Part shown: piece after piece, positions 31,957 through 41,616 of the stretch | How the letters are laid out: each line of letters opens with the position of its first letter | How positions within the stretch are numbered: position 1 is the stretch's first letter | Assembly (NCBI GenBank): GCA_023807065.1 | Contig: JAJJLU010003479.1 | Coordinates: forward strand, 1 to 64,000 | Source: Isotricha intestinalis | Taxonomy: Eukaryota; Ciliophora; Litostomatea; Vestibuliferida; Isotrichidae | DNA length: 64,000 nucleotides | Direction: 5' to 3' | Notes under the pieces: generated by a model | Told to the model about the DNA's origin: nothing | The model's database searches: none | What the model saw: only the letters and a program-made list of their open reading frames with translations | Made by a program: the position numbers and the translations under genes

Positions 31957-33807
31957 TTAATTTAATTCTTCTAATAATTCATCACCAATTAATTCACAAA
32001 TTACTTCAATTGCCTCTTCTTCTTCCTCATCAATTAATAATTGTTTTATTTTTTCATTCATAATTTTATATATTTTTTTTTTTAAAATTTCATCATCCCA
32101 AAAATTACCATATGAATAATCTTCTTCAAGTTTTTTTTTTATTGATTTAATAATATAATTAGATAATAAACTTTTATTTGATTTATTTTCATTTTTTTTA
32201 ATTTCTGTTTTATTTATATTATTATTATAATTATTATCATAATTTATATTTTCATTATCATCACTTACATTAGATTGATTTTTTATTTTGAAATTTTCAT
32301 TGTTATTATCATAAAATTGGTGAAAATTATTTTCATTTAAGTAATTAGTATTAAAATTTTTAATTTGACTTTTATATAAATTCTCATTTCTTTTAACTTC
32401 ATTTATATTGTCTAAATGACTTTTACACAACATTTTTTTTGGATTTTCATTTTGAACATTTTGATTTTTTGGAATTTTTTCTTCATAATTTTCATTTTGA
32501 TTATTTTTATTTAAATCATTTAATACATTAAATTCATCATTTTTAGGAGTATTATAAATTCTTTTTCTTTTAATAGGTTTATAATCATCAATTAAACTTG
32601 AATCCTCTTTATTTGATTCTTTAATAATTAAATTTAATAAAAACTGATTTTGAATAATAAAATTATTATTCAAATTATTTGGAAAACATAATTTTAAAGG
32701 AAAAGAAATTTGAATATTTTCATTTTTAATTTTATTTAAATTGACATTAATAGGAATTGAAATTTTTTTTTGAGGTAAAATTTCTTCATTATTATTTATT
32801 ATTGATTTAATTTCAATCATATTTGATTTACCATAAATAAAAGATTTTCTTGGCCAAGGTAAATTTCCATTATTAATTAAATTTATTTTAAATGTAAAAT
32901 TTTGTAATTGCGTTATTTCATCATATGAATAATTAATTGTATAATTTTCTTCTATAAAATTACATTGATAAAATTGATTTTCTTCTTTTTCTTTTAAATT
33001 TGAAAATTTTACATTTTCATTTTTTAGTTCAATAATTTCTTGTTTTAAATTTATAAATTCTTTGGAATAATTTTCTATTTTTTTTGTTAAATTTCCTATT
33101 TGGTTTTCTAAACTAATATTTTTCTTCACCAATAAATTTATCTTTTCATTAAATTCATTTTTCATTTCTTCCAACAAATATTTATTATTTTCTTTAACAT
33201 TTGTATTTTGATTCTGTATAATAGAAAATAGTTTTTCAACTGGTGCCAATCGATTATTTAATGTTTCATCTAATCCAACTAAAAAAGTTTTTATATCATT
33301 AATACTTTTTTTAACAGATTTTGTCACATCTATTTCTTTTTTCGTTTCAACAGAATTTTCTTTTTTTATTTTTTCATTCTCATTTTTTCTGTTTTCTATT
33401 AATTTTAAATCTAATTTTTTTTCATTGGATAAAACAGACTTACACATATTTCTATTATTATTATTATTGTTTTGTAAATAATCTTGTGATAATATATTAT
33501 CATTAACCTGATTTACCTGTGAAAACATTAATTTATTGTTTGTCTTTTTTTCTATTAATTTTGATTTTAAAATAAATATTATTTGATTATTCTCATTTAC
33601 ATTTAAATTATCATTATAGTCATTTTCATTTTCAATTGAAATTTCATCTCCTTCATCTAATTTATATATTTTCAAAGTAGATATTTCTTCTTCTGACATT
33701 TCTAATAATTTATAACATTGATTTAAAAATTCTTGGTATTTACATATTTCATTTATTTCAACTTTTTTATCAAAGTAATTTAATATTATTTTTTTTTTAT
33801 CATTCAT
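31957..33807 (-). CDS. NBR1-like PB1 + FW-domain protein
   Basis: The 616-residue protein starts with a PB1-like domain (about 1-85: KKIILNYFDKKVEINEICKY, then LKIYKLDEGDEISIENENDY, an OPCA-type acidic turn). A coiled coil covers about 135-280. An FW (Nbr1-type) domain at about 285-400 contains YTINYSYDEITQLQNFTFKI and LINNGNLPWPRKS. NBR1 links ubiquitinated or peroxisomal cargo to ATG8 in selective autophagy. The ZZ finger usual between PB1 and FW is not seen, and the C-terminus (LLIDEEEEEAIEVICELIGDEL) is an acidic helix rather than an obvious UBA. Cargo receptor function is inference. Confidence 0.75.
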   Translation of the reverse strand: MNDKKKIILNYFDKKVEINEICKYQEFLNQCYKLLEMSEEEISTLKIYKLDEGDEISIENENDYNDNLNVNENNQIIFILKSKLIEKKTNNKLMFSQVNQVNDNILSQDYLQNNNNNNRNMCKSVLSNEKKLDLKLIENRKNENEKIKKENSVETKKEIDVTKSVKKSINDIKTFLVGLDETLNNRLAPVEKLFSIIQNQNTNVKENNKYLLEEMKNEFNEKINLLVKKNISLENQIGNLTKKIENYSKEFINLKQEIIELKNENVKFSNLKEKEENQFYQCNFIEENYTINYSYDEITQLQNFTFKINLINNGNLPWPRKSFIYGKSNMIEIKSIINNNEEILPQKKISIPINVNLNKIKNENIQISFPLKLCFPNNLNNNFIIQNQFLLNLIIKESNKEDSSLIDDYKPIKRKRIYNTPKNDEFNVLNDLNKNNQNENYEEKIPKNQNVQNENPKKMLCKSHLDNINEVKRNENLYKSQIKNFNTNYLNENNFHQFYDNNNENFKIKNQSNVSDDNENINYDNNYNNNINKTEIKKNENKSNKSLLSNYIIKSIKKKLEEDYSYGNFWDDEILKKKIYKIMNEKIKQLLIDEEEEEAIEVICELIGDELLEELN

Positions 33808-34204
33808 TTTTATATTGTTTAAAAAGAATTAAATAAATGAATAAAATAATAATAACTAATTTTAATTGATATAACTATTTATGATTTTCTTTTTATTTGT
33901 ATTTATATATGATAATATTAATTTTTGAATTATATAAATTTATTATATTAATATATTAAAAAAATAAAAACAAAAAAAAAGTTGATGTAAATTTACTATA
34001 AACTTCAAATGAAGTTTTTATAAATTACTTTTATTATTTTTTATAATTCTCATTAACATTACATAAAAAATTAAAAAAAATAATTTTAAATCAATACACA
34101 AAAGAAAATAAAATAAAAATCTAAAAAGTAAATAAAATAAACAACATTTAGAAAAAATAAAAAAATAACAATAAATATTTAAAATATATTTTTAATTAAT
34201 AAAA
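33808..34204. other. Spacer between the NBR1-like and PPP1R11 genes
   Basis: This 397-bp A+T-rich stretch holds the start region of the NBR1-like gene and the 3' end of the inhibitor-3 gene. The only structure I see is a hairpin at 34000-34017 with 8-bp arms (AAACTTCA / TGAAGTTT) and a 2-base loop. No open frame of note. Confidence 0.5.
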
Positions 34205-34555
34205 TTACTTTCTTTCAGGATTAACATTATGATGATGATGTTGTTTATTATAATGATTAGGTCTTTCATAAGCATTTTTTCCTTTTTCATCACAAGAAGA
34301 ACAAGAACTGGTATCAGGATCATCAGGATTTAATTTAGGTTTATGATATATACAACAGATATTTGATTTTTTTTTACCCATATGTTCGTTATCTATTGTA
34401 TCTTCTGACCATTTCACTTTCTTTGGTAATTTTAATGCTAAATAATGTGTTTCTACTTTTTCAGGCACTTTTAATTTTATTTCTTCTACTTTTGATTCCT
34501 CTTTTTCCTGCTCATCTTCATAATAGACTCTTTGGTTTACTTTCTCTTTTTGCAT
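34205..34555 (-). CDS. PPP1R11: Protein phosphatase 1 inhibitor-3 (PPP1R11/Ypi1)
   Basis: The 116-residue protein has the conserved core [20 protein letters not shown] (residues 45-64) followed by CCIYHKP at 67-73. KVKW at 46-49 is the RVxF-type PP1 docking site, and the Cys-Cys-Ile-Tyr segment contributes to PP1 inhibition in the family. A Cys/Ser cluster ([10 protein letters not shown]) and a His-rich tail end the protein. Divergent to the dehydrogenase gene. Confidence 0.93.
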   Translation of the reverse strand: MQKEKVNQRVYYEDEQEKEESKVEEIKLKVPEKVETHYLALKLPKKVKWSEDTIDNEHMGKKKSNICCIYHKPKLNPDDPDTSSCSSCDEKGKNAYERPNHYNKQHHHHNVNPERK

Positions 34556-34626
34556 TTTTTTTTTAAGATTATTTATTTTATATTTTTTATTATTTTTTTA
34601 ATTTTTTGTAAACAAATTTTTAATTG

Positions 34627-35556
34627 ATGTTTATTTTATATTTATGTTTATTGATTTTTCTTGTTTTCTTATTTGTATATTTTTTCCTTGAATTTATCAG
34701 AGAGATAAAATTTAAAAATCAAAAATATATTACAGAAAATACTCTAATATTAATTACAGGAGGTTGTTTAGGAATAGGAAGAGAATTAATAAGACAATTG
34801 ATATTAAATTATAAATGTACTATAATAAATATAGATATAAGAAAAGATGAATTTTATAATTTAAAAAAAGAACATGGAGAAAAAATAATAAATATTTATT
34901 GTGATTTAAATAAAGAACAAGATTTTGAGAAATTATTATTAGAAAAGAAAATAAAAATAAGAGAAATAAATATAATAATAAATAACGCAGCAATAGCATT
35001 TAATAAGCCATTTGAAAAATTATCCAAGAAAGAAATAAAATCAACATTTCAAATAAATTTATTATCTCCAATAATATTAATAAAGGAAATAATATTAAAA
35101 AAGGAAAAAAATACAAATTTACATATAATAACAATGGGTTCAATAATGAGTCATATGATATCAAAAAATTCTTCGGATTATATTTCTTCAAAATGGGGTT
35201 TATATGCTTTTCATGAATGTATAAGATCAGAATATTTATTTAGAAAAGATTTATTTTTTACTATTTTTTGTCCTTATATTATTAATTCTGGTATGTTTCC
35301 TAATTTTAAAAATCCTCTTCCTTTTATTTTAAAAGTCTATAATGTTAAAAATATCACTTATCATATTATTAAAAGTATTATTTTAAAAGATAAAATCGTC
35401 TTTTTCCCTAAATTTTCTTATTTAATTCCTTTTATTATTAAATTTATCCCTTGTTTTATTATGGATTTTATTCAATATTATATTTTTGATTATTCTGTAG
35501 GAAAAATGGGAAGTAGAAAAGATAATTATAATTTATTGAATTTAAAAGAAGATTAA
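34627..35556 (+). CDS. Membrane-anchored short-chain dehydrogenase/reductase
   Basis: About 309 residues from ATG at 34627. An N-terminal hydrophobic segment (residues about 2-22) should anchor it, probably in the ER or lipid-droplet membrane. The Rossmann fold shows TGGCLGIG near residues 44-51, NNAA near 120 and the catalytic Ser and YISSK (Tyr near 185, Lys near 189). Layout resembles the SDR16C group (RDH10, HSD17B11, DHRS3), which act on retinoids, sterols or fatty alcohols with NAD(P). The second position of the common NAG motif is Asn-Ala rather than Gly, a mild change. Substrate unknown. Confidence 0.9.
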   Translation: MFILYLCLLIFLVFLFVYFFLEFIREIKFKNQKYITENTLILITGGCLGIGRELIRQLILNYKCTIINIDIRKDEFYNLKKEHGEKIINIYCDLNKEQDFEKLLLEKKIKIREINIIINNAAIAFNKPFEKLSKKEIKSTFQINLLSPIILIKEIILKKEKNTNLHIITMGSIMSHMISKNSSDYISSKWGLYAFHECIRSEYLFRKDLFFTIFCPYIINSGMFPNFKNPLPFILKVYNVKNITYHIIKSIILKDKIVFFPKFSYLIPFIIKFIPCFIMDFIQYYIFDYSVGKMGSRKDNYNLLNLKED

Positions 35557-35799
35557 AAAAACAAATATATCATTAAAAAATTATTTATCTTTTTTCAAAC
35601 AAGTAAAAATTTATATTTATATAAATAATTAAATTAAATGAATTATAATAACTCTCTAGCAAAAAAAATTACTTTTAATATTATAATAAACAAACATAAT
35701 ATAAACAAAAAAAAGAAATGCAATAAAAAAATTAATATTCATTTTATTGATTATTTTTCTTTATAATATTATAATAAGAAATTTCTTTAAATAAAGAAT
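35557..35799. other. A+T-rich spacer after the dehydrogenase gene
   Basis: No reading frame, RNA gene or repeat is visible here beyond A and T runs. The base composition changes near 35800, where the decayed relic begins. Confidence 0.5.
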
Positions 35800-36345
35800 G
35801 AATATTTGCAGTAGATTGACTCCAATTAAAGTTGAAGGAAAAGTAGGAGGTAATTTAGAAGCAACCCTATTAATTGAAGGTATTGTCTTGATAAAGAAAT
35901 GAGACCCCAAATGGTCAAAAAAAGTCCCATATACTTCTATTTGAGTTGCTTTTCAAAATTTTATTGATAATCTACTTTTCTCTGAACTTTTACTTAAAAC
36001 TGGAATTCGACCTTCAGGTGCAAATTTATTTTAAGGTTCTTCAAATCGATTATTTAATATCATATCTAATGATCATTTAAATTTTATTTTTCTTCCATTC
36101 ATTATTATTTGTCACTTGATTTAATTGTTAACAACAACTTTCTATTCGAAGTTTTCATGTTTTTTATGTAATTTTCTACAACGTTGTCAACTTTGTTCAT
36201 TATGAACGACGGGGACAAGATGATATTCGTCCTTACAATCTTTTTAACTCCAGAATCTTTCCAAAATAGCGTCGGAAAGCATATTACTATTTGTTATTTT
36301 GATGAATTCTTTACTTACGTCAATAAATAGCATAGAGTTTTCCAA
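35800..36345 (-). pseudogene. Decayed coding relic of foreign-looking composition
   Basis: This stretch has clearly more G+C than the neighbouring spacers. On the minus strand one frame from about 36336 reads MLFIDVSKEFIKITNSNM, LSDAILERFWS, then YHLVPVVHNEQS and RCRKLHKKHENFE. Further on come GRIPVLSKSSEKSRLSIKF and FDHLGSHFFIKTIPSINRVA, interrupted by eight stops of all three types but without an obvious frameshift. I do not recognise the protein; a transposon enzyme is possible. That it was once coding is an inference from composition and peptide quality. Confidence 0.4.
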
Positions 36346-36347
36346 TT

Positions 36348-36357
36348 CCAATCCCCA
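36348..36357 (+). repeat. CCAATCCCCA 10-mer, left of the Thg1-like gene
   Basis: This G+C-rich 10-mer recurs at 37325-37334 right of the Thg1-like gene, where its inverse is also present at 37313-37322. It may mark the edge of an inserted segment. Confidence 0.5.
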
Positions 36358-36434
36358 AAAAATAAAAAAATTATACACTTTTCTTTTTTGCTATAAAAAA
36401 TAGTTTTAAAATTTTCTTTAAATTAGATTTAAAT

Positions 36435-37232
36435 ATGGAAGAATCTCTTGATGAAAGAATGAAATTATATGAAGATATAGAAGCCAAAAGAATTTTAATT
36501 CCAAAACTTCCTATATGTATTAGAATTGATGGGAGAGGATTCTCCAAATTCACAAAGGGAATGATTCATCCCTTTGATAAAAATTTTACAGATTCAATGA
36601 TAGAAACAATGAAATTTTTAATAGAAGAAACAGGTGCAATAATTGGTTATACTCAATCAGATGAGATTTCTTTAATATTATCAGACATTAAAGAGCCTTT
36701 TTTTAAAGGCCGTGTATCAAAATTAAATTCAGTAATTGCATCAATGGCTACTGCAAAATTTAATGAATTAATTCATAAATATTATCCAGAAAAACCTTTG
36801 GCTTTCTTTGATTGTAGAGCATGGAATGTTCCTAATAGAGATGAAGCTGTAAATACTTTATTATGGCGTTATTTGGATTGTATTAAAAATTCTATTTCAA
36901 TGGCTGCCTATAATTTATATAGTCATAAAGAATTAGATAATAAAAATAGTAAAGAAAAATTAAAAATGCTATTAGATAAAGGAATTGATTGGAATAAGTA
37001 CCCTTCTTGCTTCATTTATGGAACCTTTGCAAGGAAAGAAGTTACTCAACATTTATTAAGTCCTGAAGAAATTGAATTATTACCACCTAAGCATAATGCA
37101 AGAAAAAATCCTGATATGTTGGTTAATAGGAGTGCTATTCAAATTTTGGACTTCAAGATGTTTAATAAATTTGAAAATAGGACAGAAATTATTTTTGAAA
37201 AAGCAAATCCAAAAATAAAAGAAGATTCTTAA
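36435..37232 (+). CDS. Thg1-like 3'-5' nucleotide polymerase, bacterial/phage type
   Basis: The 265-residue enzyme belongs to the tRNA-His guanylyltransferase superfamily, which adds nucleotides to tRNA 5' ends in the 3'-5' direction. Metal-binding residues are present: RIDGRGFSKF with Asp32, and GYTQSDEIS with Asp76-Glu77. The usual eukaryotic HINN motif after the active site is missing. Instead it has WNVPNRDEAVNTLLWRYLDC, KNSISMAAYNLYSHKEL and GIDWNKYP, features of Thg1-like proteins (TLPs) in bacteria and phages. TLPs repair or edit truncated tRNAs. Codon use is less A+T-biased than neighbours. Lateral acquisition is likely; role here could be tRNA 5' repair, possibly organellar. Confidence 0.85.
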   Translation: MEESLDERMKLYEDIEAKRILIPKLPICIRIDGRGFSKFTKGMIHPFDKNFTDSMIETMKFLIEETGAIIGYTQSDEISLILSDIKEPFFKGRVSKLNSVIASMATAKFNELIHKYYPEKPLAFFDCRAWNVPNRDEAVNTLLWRYLDCIKNSISMAAYNLYSHKELDNKNSKEKLKMLLDKGIDWNKYPSCFIYGTFARKEVTQHLLSPEEIELLPPKHNARKNPDMLVNRSAIQILDFKMFNKFENRTEIIFEKANPKIKEDS

Positions 37233-37557
37233 TTCTATTATTTTAAATTTATTTTATATATCTTATAATGAAAAAACTTATAATTATAATTATTTTTATT
37301 TATAATCAAGAATGGGGATTGGGCCCAATCCCCAATTGATTTATTAGTTTTTGATTTTTCTTCATTAAAAATTCATTATTATAATCTTTAGAAAAATTAG
37401 AAAGGATTTATAATTTTATGGCATTTAAACATATTTTTCTTTTTGATAATCTTTTTAACTTTTTAATGATATTAATTTTAAATATTATTAAAATTATAAT
37501 AATGTGTTATATTTATATTTATAATGATTTTACTTATAATTTAAATTATTTTTTGAT
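37233..37557. other. Spacer with GC-rich palindrome
   Basis: These 325 bp contain no gene. Apart from the palindrome reported separately, the sequence is simple A+T. The Thg1-like gene ends at its left edge and a convergent coiled-coil gene at its right. Confidence 0.5.
37313..37334. repeat. 22-bp perfect GC-rich palindrome
   Basis: A perfect inverted repeat with no loop, arms TGGGGATTGGG and CCCAATCCCCA, lies 80 bp after the Thg1-like stop codon in otherwise A+T-only DNA. It could act as a hairpin in the 3' region of the transcript or be a terminal-repeat remnant. Confidence 0.85.
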
Positions 37558-38970
37558 TTAAACATTATGACTTGAAGTCATTACACTTAATATTGGATTA
37601 TTTAAAAAATAATTATCATTATCATTTAAATTATCTTTATTTTCAAATAAACAAATTGTATCTTGTAATGAATTAATTTTTGTTTCTTTTTGTTTTAAAT
37701 TTAACATTAATTCTTTTTTATCTTTCTCTAAATTTAATAATTGAAAATTTTTATTATATATTTCTTCTTTTAAATCTGTATTTTCTTTTTTTAAATTTCT
37801 TTTATCATTTTTTAATTCATCAATTTCATCTTTTAAAAAAGAAATTTTAGCATGCATATCATTTATTTCTTGATTTAAAATATTTCTAATTTTATCTATT
37901 TTTTTATCTTTTTCGTTGTTTAAATTTTTTATAGAAGTTAATTCATTTTCTTTTATTTTTTTTCTTTCTAATAATTCATTTAAAGATTTAATTTCTTCTT
38001 CTAATTTATATATTGTTAGTACATATATATTTTCTTTTTCTATTGATTTTAATTTAACAGAATTTATATCAAATTCTTTTTTTATATTATCTTTTATTTT
38101 TTTTTTCGAATTTAAATCATATTTTTCAATTAAATCATTACATTTATTTAATTCAATTGTTTTTGAATTTAATATATTTTCTTTTTCAAATAATTTTTGA
38201 TTTAATTCTAAATTTTTATTTTGAATTATTTTTAATTCTTCAAATAGAAAATTAACAATATTTTTGAATTCAAAAGTAAATTCATAAAAAGAATTAATTA
38301 ATGTTTTCCAAGTTGAATATTCTAAAGGAAAATCACATTGAATTTTTTCTAAAATTAATCTATTTAAATTTTCATAAATTTTATTTTCATTTAATAAAAT
38401 ACCATTAAAATTATTTCTTCTTTCACTGTTAATAACATCTTTATTAATTGTTAAAAGATGGTTAAAATAATCAGAAAATTGAGAATATTTTAAAATATAT
38501 TCAGTTCTATATTTAATTATATCTGTTTCTGAATGTTGATTAATTTCAGCTTTTATGTCTCTTTTATTTTCATCGTTTAATATTATTTTTATATCAGTTT
38601 TATTTATTTTTTCGCTTTCTTCTTTTTTCATCAAATTATTTATTGAAGTTTTATTAAAGAAATTAATATTATTTTTCAATATTTTATTCTTAGGAATATA
38701 TTTTAAAGTTGAATTTTTTAATAAAGATTCTTTAATCTTATTTTGCATCACTAAACTATTTCTTAATTTGTGATTATATTTTTTATTATTTGATATTGAA
38801 GAAATTCTTAAATATTTTCCATAATCATCATTTTTATTTTTGTAATTACTATTTTCATAATCAACAGTTCTATAATTATAATTAGAATTACTTAAAATTA
38901 AATTATTATTAATATGTGAAAGAGCTCTGAAAAAATGTTTTCTAGGTTTTGGAGAAGAATAACGAAACAT
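37558..38970 (-). CDS. Unknown coiled-coil protein
   Basis: The 470-residue protein has a basic head with a FRYSSPKPRKHFFR start, a middle region with FNHLLTINKDVIN and IQCDFPLEYSTWKTLINSFY that looks folded, and long coiled coil from about 245 to 450 (ELNQKLFEKENILNSKTIEL, EEIKSLNELLERKK, KISFLKDEIDELKNDKRNL). This suggests a structural or scaffold protein, perhaps centrosomal or ciliary, but no family is recognised. Confidence 0.7.
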   Translation of the reverse strand: MFRYSSPKPRKHFFRALSHINNNLILSNSNYNYRTVDYENSNYKNKNDDYGKYLRISSISNNKKYNHKLRNSLVMQNKIKESLLKNSTLKYIPKNKILKNNINFFNKTSINNLMKKEESEKINKTDIKIILNDENKRDIKAEINQHSETDIIKYRTEYILKYSQFSDYFNHLLTINKDVINSERRNNFNGILLNENKIYENLNRLILEKIQCDFPLEYSTWKTLINSFYEFTFEFKNIVNFLFEELKIIQNKNLELNQKLFEKENILNSKTIELNKCNDLIEKYDLNSKKKIKDNIKKEFDINSVKLKSIEKENIYVLTIYKLEEEIKSLNELLERKKIKENELTSIKNLNNEKDKKIDKIRNILNQEINDMHAKISFLKDEIDELKNDKRNLKKENTDLKEEIYNKNFQLLNLEKDKKELMLNLKQKETKINSLQDTICLFENKDNLNDNDNYFLNNPILSVMTSSHNV

Positions 38971-39549
38971 TTATATTCTAAAAACAAAATATTTAAAATA
39001 AAAAATTAAAAAAATGAAGAAATGAAAAAATATAAAGTTTCTCTAAAGATAAGTAAAAAGCACCAAATTTATATGAAGATTATTTAGAAATAAAACCAAA
39101 ATGAAATTAAAATAATAATGAGGAAAATCAAAATTCTAATCAAGGAATTTAAAGAATTTTATTTAAAATAAATATAATAATAATTCAATAATAGGTTCAT
39201 TATCATATAAATTAAAAAAGTGGAATATAAAAATATTTAGATGGAATAGAAAGATAATAACAATTGAAAGTAGATATTGTAGATATATATATAGTAAAAA
39301 ATATAGGAAAAAATAAAAAACATCAAATATTAAGGATGTCATAAATCAAAAAGAAAGGGAAATTAAGAGAAAAAACTTGATGAATATAATAAAGTAGAAG
39401 AGTAAAAAAAGATTGTTTTCCTATATTTTTTTTAAATATATTTGTTTTTATATACTTTAATTTTTTTTTATATTTATTATTTATTGATAAACAATCTTAA
39501 AATATTTAATAAATATATTTCATTTTTTAAAGAATAATAATTGAATAAA
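38971..39549. other. Spacer with a possible decayed reading frame
   Basis: Nothing intact is present. Around 39192-39330 the plus strand reads GSLSYKLKKWNIKIFRWNRK and then IITIESRYCRYIYSKKYRKK before a stop, faintly like the first strands of a PH domain. Other stops surround it. I treat this as a possible relic only. Confidence 0.3.
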
Positions 39550-41616
39550 ATGAACAGTGATTTATCAAGTATAACATCAAATGATTTATCTAATTCAAAT
39601 GAACAAAGCAATATCATAAATAAAAAAGTATTATTTGATTTAGAAGAAGGAACAAAACCAAAACCACGAAGAATACAATTACCAAAAAAATCAATTTTAA
39701 AAAAGAAAAAATCTCGATCAATAACTCAAATAAAGGATTTAAATAAAATATTAGAAAAAGTAAAAATTTCTCCAAAAACATCAAAAAAAAAAAAGAAAAT
39801 AGAACCATCCAAAAAAAAAGATGTAATATTTTCTTTAATTCCTCAAATAAAAAAATTGAAAGATATACAAATTCAATATATGGAATTATTAAATCAATCA
39901 AAAAGACCAAATAAAAGTAAATCAACTAAAAATATAAATTTTAAAAAGAAAAATATAGAATTAAAATCAGAAGAAAATACATTATCATTTAAAAGAAGGA
40001 TTAGACATGCAAAAACTTTAAAAATTTCAAATAATACAAAAAAATCAAAATCAAATAATTTTGAATTAAATTCTTCAACAGAAACAATTAATAGGAGTTT
40101 TAATGAAGGAGTAAGTAGATTAAATTTAGGAAAACAAATAACTTTAAAGAAAAACACTTCTTTTACTGATTTATTTAAACCATTACCAGAAATGAAAATT
40201 GTTGATAAAGTTCATGCTGAAAAATTAAAAAGATTTTCTATTATGATAAGAAGACAAGAATATAATATTAATTTAAAAAAAAAAAATATTGCTTTTTTAT
40301 ATGGAAAAAAAGTCATTTTAATTCAAAAAACTTGGAGAAGATTTTTTAAAAATGTTTATGTTAGAAATGTTATAAAAATACAAAAATATATTAGAGGATT
40401 TCTTATAAGAAAAAAAATTATTAATGATAGATTAATTATTATTAGATTTGTTATTAAACTTTGTTATTTCGGAAGAGTAAGTCATTTTCATTTTTTTATT
40501 TGTCAATTAAAAAAATTAATAAGAGCAATTTTTTTTAAGAAGGAAATTTTAACAAAAGATATTTCAATTCAAGCAGATATTTCATTAGAAAAAAAAAACA
40601 CAGAAAATATTAATATTACTTTAAGTGAATTATTCAATAGTGAAAAAGCAAGTGAAATTTCAGAAAAAAAAGAAGAAGAAATAAATAAAGAAAATAAATA
40701 TGAATTTATGTTAAATAAAATGTCTAAATTATTATTCAATGGTAATGTTACTGGAATAAAAAACTTTCCAAGACCTTATTTAGAAGTTGGAAACAATTTA
40801 AAAATTTTACAAAAAAGATTTTTAAAAGAAAATTTAGAAAATGAAAATTTAATTGTTAATAATATTGATATGAAATATTCTGGTAAAACTAATCAATTAA
40901 TTATTGATTTTAGTAATAAAGAAAATTTAATAAAAAAAATGAATAATGAAGATTTATCTTTTAGTAAATTCAATTTAGATTTTATAAATGAAAATAACAA
41001 TAAACAAATTAATAAAAATGAATTAGAAGATGAAATTGAAGAAAAAAAAATTTTTTTGAAAAGTAAAAATATTAAAGCTGAAGAGTTTAATATTTTAAAA
41101 TCTGATAAATATATTAATTTAATTAGAAAAAAAATTACTTTTGATAATAAATGGAGTAAATATTCTAAAAATTATTATATAACTATTGCATATAGAAAAA
41201 TCAATTTATTACAAAGAAACATAAAAATTTTCTTAAAAAAAATAAATGAAGAAAAAGAAGAAATTAAAGTTAAAAAAGAAACAAAAAAGAAATTATTTAA
41301 ATTTTTATTTAAAGAAAGTATTTTAAATCATATAAGAAAATATGTATTTAAAAAATTATTTCCAGAAAAAAATAAAAAAGAAAGAAATTCTTTATGTATA
41401 ATAAGAACTCAAGAATCAGAAAATAATGTTTATCATAGAAAAAATCAAAGAAATAAAAATATTAATCTTAATTTAAATAATTTTGTTGATACTGATAGTG
41501 TTATCTTTAATGATAATGATATTTATATTTTTGTTACTAAAGATAATCAAGATTCTTATGCTTTGAAAAAATATAATATTGATAAAAAGGATATAAATTC
41601 TTATTTTTATTCATAA
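39550..41616 (+). CDS. IQ-motif protein, likely calmodulin-binding
   Basis: About 688 residues from ATG at 39550; the TTG frame extension to 39541 is not a plausible start. The N-terminal 240 residues are basic and Ser-rich. Two IQ motifs lie near residues 256-285: ILIQKTWRRFFK and IKIQKYIRGFLIRKK, the second a full IQxxxRGxxxR. A possible further degenerate one, INLLQRNIKIFLKK, lies near residue 555. IQ motifs bind calmodulin or centrin. The C-terminal half is Lys/Asn-rich and helical. Cilia, basal bodies or the cell cortex are plausible sites; the family is unknown. Confidence 0.75.
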   Translation: MNSDLSSITSNDLSNSNEQSNIINKKVLFDLEEGTKPKPRRIQLPKKSILKKKKSRSITQIKDLNKILEKVKISPKTSKKKKKIEPSKKKDVIFSLIPQIKKLKDIQIQYMELLNQSKRPNKSKSTKNINFKKKNIELKSEENTLSFKRRIRHAKTLKISNNTKKSKSNNFELNSSTETINRSFNEGVSRLNLGKQITLKKNTSFTDLFKPLPEMKIVDKVHAEKLKRFSIMIRRQEYNINLKKKNIAFLYGKKVILIQKTWRRFFKNVYVRNVIKIQKYIRGFLIRKKIINDRLIIIRFVIKLCYFGRVSHFHFFICQLKKLIRAIFFKKEILTKDISIQADISLEKKNTENINITLSELFNSEKASEISEKKEEEINKENKYEFMLNKMSKLLFNGNVTGIKNFPRPYLEVGNNLKILQKRFLKENLENENLIVNNIDMKYSGKTNQLIIDFSNKENLIKKMNNEDLSFSKFNLDFINENNNKQINKNELEDEIEEKKIFLKSKNIKAEEFNILKSDKYINLIRKKITFDNKWSKYSKNYYITIAYRKINLLQRNIKIFLKKINEEKEEIKVKKETKKKLFKFLFKESILNHIRKYVFKKLFPEKNKKERNSLCIIRTQESENNVYHRKNQRNKNINLNLNNFVDTDSVIFNDNDIYIFVTKDNQDSYALKKYNIDKKDINSYFYS

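Noticed and set aside
34624..34626. TTG as start of the dehydrogenase (and TTG at 39541 for the IQ protein)
   Set aside because: ATG codons lie at 34627 and 39550 in frame; non-ATG starts are not needed.
35800..36345. Reading TAA/TAG as Gln (ciliate code) makes the minus-strand relic continuous
   Set aside because: All intact genes use TAA as the true stop, and the relic also has in-frame TGA. In A+T-rich DNA, CAA-to-TAA decay gives the same picture, so an alternative code is not supported.
39192..39330. PH-domain gene fragment
   Set aside because: Only one short peptide resembles a PH start; stops on all sides and no conserved Trp helix at the end.
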